From NCBI GenBank assembly GCA_965153355.1, contig OZ231127.1:93000001-93064000 (forward strand): a DNA stretch of 64,000 nt. The letters are read 5' to 3'. The translations under genes were made by a program, and so were the position numbers. Within the stretch, counting starts at the first letter, position 1; each line of letters begins with the position of its first letter. The notes under the pieces are model-generated. The model was given only the letters and a program-made list of their open reading frames with translations. It was not told the origin of the DNA and searched no databases. Origin of the DNA: Flaccisagitta enflata. Lineage: Eukaryota > Chaetognatha > Sagittoidea > Aphragmophora. Below are positions 31,624 to 44,229 of the stretch, one piece after another.

Positions 31624-31869
31624 TTGGTGTCTTTTCTATCTTTAATTGATGTTTGTTGATGCTTTTGTTGTTGTTTTTGTTGTTGGTGTTGTCATTGTGG
31701 TTGTTGTTGTTGTTGTTCTTGTTGTTGTTGTTGTTGACGTGTGGTTGCTGTTGTTGTTATTGTAGTTGTTGTTGTTACTCTAGTCGTCCTCGATCTTGTT
31801 GTCATCCTTGATGGTCATAGCCTCTCTTATTCACTCACCCTCTAGTGATTGCTCTTTGTTCATTGTTGT

Positions 31870-32345
<476 letters not shown>

Positions 32346-33148
32346 GTTGTTGTCTCTATTTTTGTTAATGTTTTTGCTTTTATTATTTTTTGGCCACTGT
32401 TAATGTTGTTGTTATCTTGATGTTGTTGTTGACCACTTGTGGCCTGACTTTCAAAAACAATATAACTTAATCAGTTTCCATCTTAATGAGAAAAGACTGA
32501 TCACTGAGGTCACATTACTTTTTTTCTTTCTTTTTTTCCTTATGGGCAGCGGCTTTCACTCATATGGTGATTGGAGAGTTTTTGGGCAGCATCCCTGCCT
32601 CGAGGTAAAAATCCAAGCCCCAAGACCCTTATCCCAACCTAGAAGAATACGGAGGAGGAGAAAGTTCCTCATATGTCTGAAAGCATAGGTCATCGACCCT
32701 TCTGGGGCCGCTGCCCTGTTCCCTATCTCTGTTTCAATCACAACCTAAGTAGGCAGGCACTGCCATGCTGTCCATTTTACGCTTTTGCGAATATTTTTTT
32801 CTGAGAAAGGTTTGTCAAATCAGACCTTGCTGGTTGATTTATCTATAATTGTTGAGTGGCGATTAGATGAAGACAGATAATTAGTTTTTTGGAAATTCAC
32901 AAGAGGATTTTCAAATTTTTGTTCACGTTTCATTGTGACATGGAGCTCAAACGCATTGAGTAAAGTAATCGTATCGCTGCTATTTTAAGGAAAATTTGAA
33001 GCTCTTCAATTTTCTCATGGATATCAAGCTGCTAAAATTCAGTTGCTTCGAAAAATGTTGACACTAAAATTACCCGGAGGAAAAAAAGTCATAATTTGGA
33101 CTTATTTCAATAAGTGATACTTTTCTTCAATCCAATGTCATTGCAACT

Positions 33149-33610
33149 TAGTATTTGGAAATTTTTTTGAAGATCTTTCAAACGGTCAAGGATTTTCTAT
33201 TGTTCAAGCCTTTGGTTCATAAGAAATAATCAAAATAATTGGTTCAGTCTTTTATGTGCGCCAATGCACCTCTATAGCTGGCTGTGTCCATCGGTCTGTT
33301 GGTTAGTAACTTGTTCAACAGTCTAGACAACGCACCTTATTAGCCTGCTTGGCCTTGTTTCTTTGCCATGGTTACAGTCTGTTTTTGGCACAAACATTTG
33401 ACGATCTACCTAGGGCACATGCTAATCTCATTGGTCCAAGCATGTATAAAGTTGATTATTACTAAAAAAAAAAAAAAAAAAAGAAATCCAACGCTAGAGA
33501 AAAAAAGAAAAAATTGAAAAATGTTGGTATTTGCTTACTACCACCCAATACAATACTATTTTTATTAAAATTTTACGTATCATGTTCATACCCCTACTCT
33601 ATGGGGTAGA
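33149..33610. repeat. Arm A of a 460 bp inverted repeat (mate 57112-57572)
   Basis: Near-identical to the reverse complement of 57112-57572 and ends exactly at the N gap. It contains a small GTGCGCC-subtype transposon (33252-33357). Confidence 0.85.
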
Positions 33611-33643
33611 NNNNNNNNNNNNNNNNNNNNNNNNNNNNNNNNN
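33611..33643. other. Assembly gap (33 N)
   Basis: Run of N. The sequence just right of it (33644-33692) is the 3' end of a TTGCGGAC-subtype element. Confidence 1.
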
Positions 33644-33924
33644 ATGCGGACACGCCCAAAGTCTATTGTAGAGTTGCGTGTCCGCAACTAAAAATAAAGA
33701 ATGAAAGAAGAATGTAGACTACCAAGCATTTGTATTATTGACCCAGGTCAAGGGGTTGTAGGGCCTAATGAATTTCCTTATTAGAATTATCCACCACGAC
33801 TATTTCAGTTAATTTCGCGTCATCTCAAATTTCACGTTACGTTTCTACCAACCTTCCTTCCTACGGACATGCCCTCACATGGAGTCACTTCGCCAGCGAC
33901 TGAAAACATGCAGCTCCGCCACGG

Positions 33925-34025
<101 letters not shown>

Positions 34026-34881
34026 ATGTGTGCGCATGTGTGCGCATGTGTGCGCACGGGTGTGGGGGGGCGGTGTCTTCCTCTGCCCACCCCCCCTCCC
34101 CACGTCAATATTGCTAACTCCGCATTACTTGTTGCAATAATATATAGATGAATGGAAATAAAACATATTTGTTTTCCTTATTTCTCAAATTCTTTCTGGC
34201 CAGAAATGTACGTATCCACACTTTTCCAATGGAGCATCACAAACTGATGCACTAGACTAGTTGAAAGAACTACGAGCATGAAAAGATGGCGCGCAACTAA
34301 AATGAAGACCAAGGCATGGGCTACATGGGTGTGTCAATATGCAAAAGGTTTCTTGATCAGATTTGCATCATCATTAGAGAAGATTACTACAATAATTCTA
34401 AATTACATTTCATTTTATATTTTTAAATTTGATTCATCTTTTTTTTTATCTCTATTTAGCCAATATGTATATTGTTATGCAGCTGATTTTACTGCATAAT
34501 TATTACCCATAAAAAAAAATGATAAAGTACTGTAATATTTTGTTACTTATTATATAAAAGAATAATAAAGATCTTGTGTTTTTATTTTAGATGATCCTAG
34601 ATAATCTTCTATTTTTATCCTAGATGTAATGAAATTTTCTAAATGATACATAAACACTATAATTAGTATCATTATATTCCCTGATACTATAAACTGAAAA
34701 AAAGACCTTTTGCATATCAAAACACCCAAATAAGGTACAGTAAGGAAGATTTTCATTTCCAGTTAGCCAGTTTGTTGCCTAAGGTTGTAGAACAGTGTCT
34801 CATTCAAGCGCGCCACTTAAAACAAAAGGAAAATATGTAATCATAGGCAAACCAGACACATGGCTGGAGTTGGGCAACTTT

Positions 34882-35018
34882 TAGTCGCGGACACGCGACT
34901 CTACACCTTGCCGTGTCGGTCAGTTGGTAGGTCGGTCCGTTAGGAATTTTGTTGAATTCTGAGTGGTTACTGCTCCTGCCCAACCGTCCGCGACTGGATT
35001 GCCATGTATCCGGCCTTG
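34882..35018 (-). mobile_element. CAAGGCC/hairpin element, TCGCGGAC subtype (intact)
   Basis: Minus copy; 5' CAAGGCCGGATACATGG, AGTCGCGGACGG, 3' AGTCGCGTGTCCGCGACTA. It serves as the uninterrupted comparison for 6285-6631. Adjacent 35030-35130 is another partial copy. Confidence 0.85.
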
Positions 35019-35140
35019 ATTTCCCTTTACAGTTGCGGACTAGCAACTCTATAAAAGACCTTGTCCATCCATCCGACCATTGTTCCATTTGACCGTCTGT
35101 TGGTCTGTAGATCTGTCACACCAGAGTTGGAAAGTCTGAG

Positions 35141-35260
<120 letters not shown>

Positions 35261-35359
35261 AGGCCAGAGGGAAGGCACTTGGCCGCGGCGATGGTGGAAC
35301 CCCTTGTTAATTGTTTGTTTAGCATTCCAGTAAAGTAAAGGAAGTAGCACATACAATAA

Positions 35360-35474
35360 CAAGGCCAAGTAGGCTAATAGGTACAACTTGTTGATCGTCG
35401 AACAAATGCGTTACCAACCAACTGAATGACCGACCGACAATTATACTAATTATACAGGTGCTTTGTCGCACCTA
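35360..35474 (+). mobile_element. CAAGGCC element, GTGCGAC subtype
   Basis: CAAGGCCAAGTAGGCTAATAGG to GCTTTGTCGCACCTA; sister of 15857-15993. Confidence 0.8.
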
Positions 35475-35881
35475 AAAATTCAACAACGCACTTTTTTTGC
35501 CTTTTTTTTGGTCGTGGTCACGCAAATCTAAGAAGCTTTGACCATTTGTTGGTCAAGCCGTCCATTAGCCCGTGATGAAAAAAGTGGGGGGGGGGGTTGC
35601 GTCCCGGTCCATCAGTCCTCAGCAATAATGTAATATTCGTTTTGCTTCAAGTTTCGAACATACACGGGGGATATGTCTGTTTGTTGGTCTGTTTGTCCCT
35701 CCATAATGATCAATATACGGAAAAATATATATACCCCTGTATAAGGCCCGTTGATGATCGAGTAAAAAAAGTGTTGAAACGCGCATATCCGCTGCCCCCC
35801 CCCCCCTCCTGCAACTAAATTGTAACCTCGGGTTAGTTGTTTCTGTACCGGATCGCAGAGTAACATGTATTAGGGACAATG

Positions 35882-36145
<264 letters not shown>

Positions 36146-36199
36146 ACACACACGCACACACACACATACGCAAACAGATCAAGAATAACATTTTGTCTC

Positions 36200-38990
36200 G
36201 GGTAGATAAAGTTTCCTTAGACCTGCCTTTATTTCAAATTCATGGAGCTAAACCGCGCATCTGGTCCCCCCCCCCTTTTGTCTGCCATGACAACGTAATC
36301 CCAGGTTACTTGTTGCTGTCCAGAGATATTTGGGGAGGGGTGCTAATATGCGTTTGTGCATCTCAGATCAATGGACGGACAAATAGACAAATCCATTTAT
36401 AAAATGGCTCGCGCGAGAGTTCAATGAATGGAGCTATAGATACTATATATGGCTACCCAAGTCAAATGCGGGTGAGCAGGAACAGTAATGAAATAGGCTT
36501 ACCCAAGAATTTGGGCAGGGGTAGTTGTGTAAAAACCGTCCATAAAAGCCTAAAAAGAGTGGTCAGCAATTTCAAGGAAGACCAAAATTAGGAAGTTTTT
36601 GGCGAGAGAATTTTGATGCGGAACACGTCGAATTTTCGTTGGCATCATTGGTTTTTTTATATTATCTTGTATCGAAAGAATACGCATCTAGTGGACATCT
36701 CTTGGCCATGTTACTGTGCTGTACTTCTATCTAAATATACAAAAGATATTGTTTTACAAGACTCACTTCCAGAAACCATTAACCCTGAGCCGTTAGAGGT
36801 TACAAAAAACAACTAAAGGATTTTTTAAGGGGACCTGGTGAAGAAAATTTGAAGAATTTTTTAAATACTTTTGTTTTGTAAAATTTCAAAAAAATATATA
36901 TATATTTAGATTCAATATCATAAAAACTGCATATTATGATAACAATTGATCGTATTTAAAAAAAAAATGAATAAATACTTTTTATTCAAATGATATAAAA
37001 TATAGGAATCTCTTTTAAAAACAATCAAGCACAAGCCTTTAGAGGTTACAAAAAAAAATAAAAGGATTTTTTAAGGGGACCTGGTGATAAAAATTTGAAA
37101 AAATATATTTAGTTCTTTTTAACATTTTACGTTCAAAAATACCCTTTATTTTCATTTTGAATTGTAGAAAACTCAAAAAGCTTTGAAAAAAAAATTTTTT
37201 TTACTAAATTTTTTTTTACTCAAAATAATAATTTGATAAAAATAATGTTTTTAGCAAAAAAATTTTTTCGCTAAAGAAACAAATTTTTTCGCAAAAAAAA
37301 AAAAAAATTTCAAAAAAATTTTTTTTTGCCTAAAAAAGTTTTTAAGCAAAAAAAAAAAAAAAATTTTACAAAAAAAAATGTTTTTTGAAAAATTCATTGA
37401 ATTTTTTTGGCTACTTCTCTTGAGTTTTGAGTAAAAAAAAGAATATATTTGGATTCAGCATAGTGAATACTACAAAACGTTATGCTTTCATAATTTTTCA
37501 TAACACATCACTCTTTCCCCTTAAGTGAATTTGTCTTCCTGTAATGAATTCCCCCGTATTTCCAAGTCTAGACGACATCTACTGTACTTAAACTGGAAAC
37601 TTGGGGCATAGGGGTTAAGTATTGGGGATTTGAAACGTTTAGTAATCAAAGTTTCTTTTAAAGGACAGCGACAAAAATGCCATGATCAGATTTTTTGGTT
37701 TACTCTGAAATAAAGAAAGACATATGTATCTGTCGCGACACGGCATTTTTTATGCCACTGAAGGTATCTAGGAGTCAAAAAAAATCATTAGTTTCCTCTT
37801 ACTTAATCTGTTGTATGAGTCATATTAGCGGTGCCAGCGATCCGCCGATGAGCGTGCAACATTTTCGTCTTTAGATTTGATATTAGCTGTGTGGCCGCTG
37901 GGCTCCGGACTAGTATGCCGGCCGTCTCTATGATTACTTTGACGATACGATATTTTTATGATACCTTCATGCATCTAGATTGGGAAAATTACCCGGCATT
38001 TTGTTCCCTATCCACAGTTTTAGCCATTTTTTGTATCAACTGGGATTTTTCCAGTCTCAAATTAAAGCAAGTTCGGACGCCGCAGTTAAGCAAAACGGCG
38101 TTGTTTTTGTCACCATTTCCAGCGCAGCATGCATCACGTTTTTGATCATGTCTTTTAAACGCTTGGACGGATTTGTAAAATTCTTTTTGTTTTCATATGT
38201 TAACATAAAAACTTGACTTCTGAGGGGGTAAAAAGTGATTTTTGTCGCTAAGAAAGATATCTGTGGGCCTTCCCAGTCATATAAAATAGAACGCAAACAA
38301 GTGACGTGGGGTCACAATATCGTTACGGATGGGTGGGCAGGGGCATCCAACCCCCATTTGGACCCAACCCATCCCCCGTTTGACGATTGCTCATTCTGAT
38401 CGTTCTTGACAATGTTAGTGTTGAATCGCCATATGATTCCGGATATCGACTCTGTCGATACCCGGAATCATAGGGCCTTTCTCAACCACCAGTCATTAAC
38501 TAGCAAAAATGATTAGTCCAAATGGTCGCAAACAGGTTCAAAAACTTTACAATCTGGTCATCACACAGTTGATTACAACTGAAGTAGAAAAGAGGAGAAA
38601 TGGTAAAATTTAGTTAGAAAAACGAGTATTTTTTTAGAAAATAAAGAAAATTAGCTAGCAATAGCTAAAATTTTCTAGAAATAGCTAGATTCGCTAGGTG
38701 TCTCAGAAAAAATCGCTAGACAATTCGCTAGTCGCTAGATGGCATAAAGTTATCGCTAGGAGGCTCCAAAATTCGCTAAAAATAGCGACAAAATCGCTAG
38801 TTTCGCGGCAGAGGGCGCACACCACCGTATTATCTCTTCTGTGTAAGGTTTTCATGGTTTATAAAACAAGTTTTGAACTCAATGGTTTGAAGAAAGACTA
38901 AACTCAAGACTGTCAATTACTTAATTTCACTAATTGCAACAATGTCTAATTTTTACTCAAAGGCTCAGTACAAAACGTTTAGATTCTTAG
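36200..38990. other. AT-rich region, no gene recognised
   Basis: Holds a ~245 bp offset direct duplication (36790-36860 and 37031-37100, both with aggattttttaaggggacct), long A/T runs at 37170-37440, a truncated CAAGTGACG element from 38298, and a CTAG-rich repeat at 38607-38835. Confidence 0.5.
38607..38835 (+). repeat. CTAG-rich dispersed repeat, copy 1
   Basis: Many AGCTAG/GCTAGA words. Matches 47160-47400 in the same orientation (agctagattcgctaggtgtct), with a short relative at 45872-45961. Confidence 0.75.
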
Positions 38991-39344
38991 CACTAGACTG
39001 AATTTGGCTTTACTCGGAGTCGTTGCCCTTCAAAACGCCGGTGTTGTTACACTGCATTATGCAAATGAGGCTTTTAACGCTGAATGCGCCGAAACGGCCA
39101 TCTATCTCAACGCTTGTTCTCTTGTACATTGCTTTCCGTATAGCGATTGTTTCTTTTACATTTACATTCAGCTCATAGTGCTCATTCTTCCTCAGTTTCC
39201 CACGAGGCATTCCATTGTCTTGTCCGCAGCGAAGCTGAACGCTGCTCCAAAATCAGTTATGTCGTTGTATTGTAATTATTGTGATGTCGTTATCGTTTTC
39301 ATCATTACTTTAATCGGAAGGAATGCAAGGAATGGTACAATTGA

Positions 39345-39500
39345 AAAAGAAGAAGAAGAAGAAAAAAGAAATTGAGGGAAAAGGCGAGGAAAAAGGAGAA
39401 GGTGAAAAAAAAAAAGAAATCGAAGAAAAGAAGAGAAAGAAGAGAAAGAATAAAGAGATGATGATGAAAATGAAGATGAAAATGAAGAAGAAAAAAAAAG
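39345..39500. repeat. Purine-rich (GAA)n
   Basis: Imperfect; lies just beyond the donor of the AAA5 dynein exon. Confidence 0.9.
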
Positions 39501-39530
39501 TCATTTGAAAGATAGTGAGTATTCACTAAC

Positions 39531-39638
39531 CGACAGACAGACAATCCTCCAAATGGGTTCTGAAGTATTTGTGATTCAGAGACGTTACTTGCAGACTGTT
39601 TGATGCTTCTCGGTTTTTAATCCACGCTTTTCCTTGGC
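39531..39638 (-). CDS. DNAH: Axonemal dynein heavy chain, AAA5 exon (isolated)
   Basis: A 108 bp exon with acceptor cttcacag and donor GTCG|gttagt, phase 1 to 1. It encodes [20 protein letters not shown], then [15 protein letters not shown], the AAA5 block that in axonemal dyneins precedes RPLLIEDVGEELDP. It is on the same strand as the AAA6 exons at 44-48 kb but lies on their 3' side, whereas AAA5 comes before AAA6 in the protein. It therefore belongs to a second dynein gene, or the locus is rearranged or misassembled. No neighbouring AAA5 exons were found. Confidence 0.8.
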
Positions 39639-40020
39639 CTGTGAAGAGACGATACCAAAAAAAAAAAAGATAAAACAACAACAAAAATACTGTTAAGTAA
39701 ATGAAAATGTGAGATGTCACTTTAAGGCGGCTAGAGACAATTCTTCTTCTTTTGGTTTTACATAGTTTTATATAGTCTGTCCGTCCGTCTAGCTTTTCGT
39801 CCACATTTCCTTTCATACGTTCCTTCATTTTCCGTTCAAACGGCTTTAACAAAGTATAATACTTACAGAGTGTATTTCCACCCTTACCCATCGTGCATAT
39901 TTGCCAATTCTATCAGTAATAGTAATACTTGAGATGAAAATTTCATCAGATTTCTAATTTGACAAATTGACGCTCTTTTGGCTCAATTACTTATTACTTA
40001 CTGTCTCTCCACTGTATATG

Positions 40021-40150
40021 CATTCCCTGCTCTGCACTGCACTGTTCTGCATTGCATTGCACTGTTCTGCACTGCACTGTTCTGCATTGCACTGCACTGT
40101 TCTGCATTGCACTGCACTGTTCTACACTGCACTGTACTGCACTGCACTGT
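40021..40150. repeat. CTGCACTGCACTGTT minisatellite
   Basis: Units of gcactgcactgttctgcatt, about 6 copies. Confidence 0.9.
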
Positions 40151-40325
40151 CTCCCTTTGAGAATTTGGCTCATCCCCCTTCATTGTCTTCACCTCTGATC
40201 TCCCTCTATATCTTATCAGTGTGTGCAATATCACATGTATGTGTATGTCTGTCGGTCTGTCTGTCCGTTGTCCTCTCTCTTTTTCTATCTCTGTCTGTCT
40301 ATACTTTTCTCTGTCTGTCTGTGCA

Positions 40326-40467
<142 letters not shown>

Positions 40468-40589
40468 CATGACATTCTTCACACGTCGTCTCCCCGTTTC
40501 CGTGAGAACATTGTCTCCCCCTCTTGGCTTTTGTCTGAATTTGTCAATTGTCATTTGATTTTACACTTTCTCCATTTGCTTTCAACAAT

Positions 40590-40920
40590 GAGAGCGTGTT
40601 TCCAGTGACCACAAGTATCGCGATCATTTCCGTGAATCGCGTTAACAGCATGAACACATATCAACTACAACCCTCCTTTGTCTGGGCGTGTTTCCAGTGA
40701 CGGCAAGAATTGCGATCATTTCCATGAATCGCAATCGCATTTACAGCATGAACACATATTAACTACCACCCCTTTGTCGAGCGTGTTTCCAATGACCACA
40801 AGAATCGCGATAATTTTCGTGAATCGCGTTTACAGCATGAACACATATTAACTACCACCCCCTTTTGTCTGGGCGCGTTTCCAGTGACAACAAGAATTGC
40901 GATCATTTCCGTGAATTGGC
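40590..40920. repeat. ~93 bp tandem repeat, 4 units
   Basis: Units begin gcgtgtttccagtgaccaca and include gaatcgcgttaacagcatga. The last unit runs into unique sequence. Confidence 0.85.
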
Positions 40921-40986
40921 TTCTTCTATGTGCACTATGCAGGTTGAATAAGATACATGCTATTGAGGCACCCAGCTCTCTCTCTT

Positions 40987-40989
<3 letters not shown>

Positions 40990-41067
<78 letters not shown>
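40990..41067. repeat. (CT)n microsatellite
   Basis: Pure CT. Confidence 0.95.
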
Positions 41068-41068
<1 letters not shown>

Positions 41069-41759
41069 TTTGGGATCAGGGACCTAGGACGATTATTTTT
41101 TCACCATCTCTTGACATCAGCCGGATAAAGGTTTGGCGGCCTGAGGTATCTCCACCCACCCAGCTCCGACCCCAGTAACTATGAGGCGAGATTGCTCCCC
41201 CGCCATTCAAATAAATCTGAACCGAAACAGTCTAACGATACAGGCAAATTTTACAGTACGAAAATACCTTAGACCTGATAACAGTAAGTTTAGATCCTTT
41301 GAAAACGAAGGATGTTTGTTAGTTGCTTTACATTCATCCAAATTGACGTGAATCTAAAGGTAGACAAATTTCAAATCACATCAGATTGCATCAAATAGAT
41401 AAAAATCTATCATCTGAGCTCCAGAAGTTTGGCTGCAATTACTATTGTAAACAGGAAGAAAAAAAATCAGCGGGACTACAGTATGCAAATTACCTTTTTT
41501 CACTTCCTTGCTATTAACTATTGTAATAAGATATACGGCTCATGCAAACGCGGTTATGACGTTTTTTAAAACTTATTTTCTTCCTCTTTCGTAAAAAATG
41601 CTGAGACGCTCCCAAAACTGCCGAGCAGTGGCGCTACTCGCTAGCAGATAATTTGGAAGCCTGTTGCAATGATTTAAAAGCAAATTTATCCATTCAATCT
41701 TTTATTCATACATACGTGGGTGCATTTAGTAGGTTAACTACTTTTTCAATTTGTTTATT

Positions 41760-41895
41760 GACTCATTCACTCATTCATTCATTCATTCACTTCTTCAATC
41801 ATTCATTCATTTATATTCCTTCATTCATTTATTCCTTCATTCACTCATTCATTCATTCATTCATTCATTCATTCATTCATTCATTCATTCATTCT
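41760..41895. repeat. (CATT)n microsatellite
   Basis: Tetranucleotide array upstream of the helical-protein exon. Confidence 0.95.
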
Positions 41896-42057
41896 TAATT
41901 TCAAAATTCCTTCATTCGTTCATCAATTATCATTTTCATGTACTCATTTGCATGTACTTATTCATTCATTCCTCCGACCATTTTCTAGTCTTTTCCGTTA
42001 AAATACAATCGGTTTCGTTTCAGTAATTCAGTTATGTTCATTTCATTTTCAAAACAG

Positions 42058-42288
42058 GCGCTTTGGGTGACGAGCTGAGTAAGCTGATAGACAAGTTGTT
42101 GAACGCCGTTGATGAGGAGAAGACTTTTGGATGGTTGGAAGACATCGAAAATGAAGTTATCAAAGAAACGCTCAAATCCACCATCAAAGGACTCATAGAA
42201 TCGGCCGAAGACGCATTCAAAAGTGGAGGAAATTTGGACGAAATTGTAGCCAAACTCGGTGAGAAAAAGAAAAAAGAAAACTTGTGAT

Positions 42289-42371
<83 letters not shown>

Positions 42372-42431
42372 GAGAAAGAAAGAAAGAGAAAAAGAAAGAA
42401 AGAAAGAAAGAAAGAAAGAGAAAAAGAACGA

Positions 42432-42479
<48 letters not shown>

Positions 42480-42508
42480 GAATAAGAACGAAAGATAGAA
42501 CGAAAGAG

Positions 42509-42559
<51 letters not shown>

Positions 42560-42628
42560 GAAAAAGATCGAAAGAAAGAAAGAAAGAAAGAAAGAAAAAA
42601 AGAAAGAAAGAGAGAAAGGAAGAAAGAG

Positions 42629-42707
<79 letters not shown>

Positions 42708-42735
42708 GAGAAAGGAAGAAAGAGAGAAAGAAGGA

Positions 42736-42767
<32 letters not shown>

Positions 42768-42847
42768 GAAAAAGATCGAAAAGAAGAAAGAAAGAAAGAA
42801 AGAAAAAAAGAAAGAAAGAGAGAAAGGAAGAAAGAGAGAAAGAAGGA

Positions 42848-42886
<39 letters not shown>

Positions 42887-42995
42887 CAAGAAAGCAATAA
42901 AGCAAGAAAGAAAGCAAGAAAGAAAGAGAAAAAGAAAAAAAGAAAAAAAGAAAAAAAGAAAAAAAGAAAAAAAGAAAAAAAAAAGAAAGAAAGAA

Positions 42996-43030
<35 letters not shown>

Positions 43031-43311
43031 AAGAAAAAAAGAAAGAAAGAAAGAGAAACAGAAAGAAAGAAAGAGAGAAAGAACGAGAGAAAGAAAGAAA
43101 GAACGCTGTTTGGACTACGAATTTACAAAAGAAGGCGTTCAAAAGGTGGAAGTTTGAAAAAAATGTAAAAAAAGTTGAATTTTTGAAATGAATAATGATT
43201 TCGATGATTATATGATAAGGCAACTTGTATTTTTGCATTTTAAGGCTAAAAAATCCCTCGACAAAGACGGCATGGGCTGTTGAAAATTCGGGAAAAGACT
43301 GTTATTATTCC

Positions 43312-43346
<35 letters not shown>

Positions 43347-43347
43347 G

Positions 43348-43426
<79 letters not shown>

Positions 43427-43811
43427 GAAAAAAAGAGCAATAGATAGAAAGATAGACAAAAAGAAGGAAGGAAAAGGAGAAATGAGAATGTCAAACCAAG
43501 AAATTAGTAAAAATGATTATAATGACGATTTTCAACCTTTTACATCCTCCACAGCAAAAGAATTCAAAGCTTTTGGAAAAGTTGCTCTATGGGCCGTTCA
43601 AACTTACCTCAAGTACAACAAAGAAAGCATCTCAGGTAAGGTTATTTAACATGGCTTGCAAACTAATGGCTTATAAACTAAAGGAAAAAATTCTCGTATG
43701 GATATTAACTTGCTATTTTGTTTTCCTAATCTTTTTTTTTTATCAGCGCAACTCGGCGATGAATTGACTGCATTAGTCGATCGCCTTTTGTCTGAAGCAG
43801 AATCTTACTAA
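42058..43811 (+). CDS. Unrecognised helical protein, last three exons
   Basis: Exons 42058-42258, 43555-43635 and 43747-43811 (TAA stop), all joined in phase 1 with clean acceptors (aaaacag, cctccacag, ttatcag) and donors (gtgaga, gtaagg). About 115 residues, almost all predicted amphipathic helix: ALGDELSKLIDKLLNAV, then WLEDIENEVIKETLKSTIKG, AFGKVALWAVQTYLKYN and finally AQLGDELTALVDRLLSEAES. The motif LGDEL.-L-D-LL occurs near both ends, suggesting an internally duplicated module of one or two phase-1 exons. No cysteines or catalytic motif are visible. Upstream exons and the start were not found. An 820 bp (GAAA)n array fills the first intron. I do not recognise the family. Confidence 0.6.
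42289..43110. repeat. 820 bp (GAAA)n array with a (CAGA)n block
   Basis: Fills the first visible intron of the helical-protein gene. It also shows longer-period order (units with gagaaaaagatcg and gagagaaaggaa). Confidence 0.95.
43312..43432. repeat. (GAAA)n array
   Basis: Second such array in the same intron. Confidence 0.95.
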
Positions 43812-44021
43812 AAAGTCAAGCAGTTGTCAGAAGAAAGCGGCAATCAAGCAACAAGTCATCAACCATTACTCAAACGACCTTTGTCTTGTTTCCAAATCAT
43901 TTTTTATCATGTGACCTTTCGAAATACAAGATCAAAATCCTTACTCGCTAGTGTTTACTTTTTGAATTAGGTAGTAATGCTTTAGGAGCCAGCGCTATAT
44001 TTGATTTCAGCAGCGCTCTCT

Positions 44022-44222
<201 letters not shown>

Positions 44223-44229
44223 CCCTCAC

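Noticed and set aside
36613-36816. Small protein frame IILYRKNTHLVDIS
   Set aside because: No splice sites or family resemblance; the segment is part of a local AT-rich duplication.
42217-43238. Very long open frames of Phe/Leu/Ser or Lys/Glu/Arg repeats
   Set aside because: They are all six frames of (GAAA)n; the same holds for frames over (CT)n, (CA)n, (GTT)n and (GAT)n across the window.
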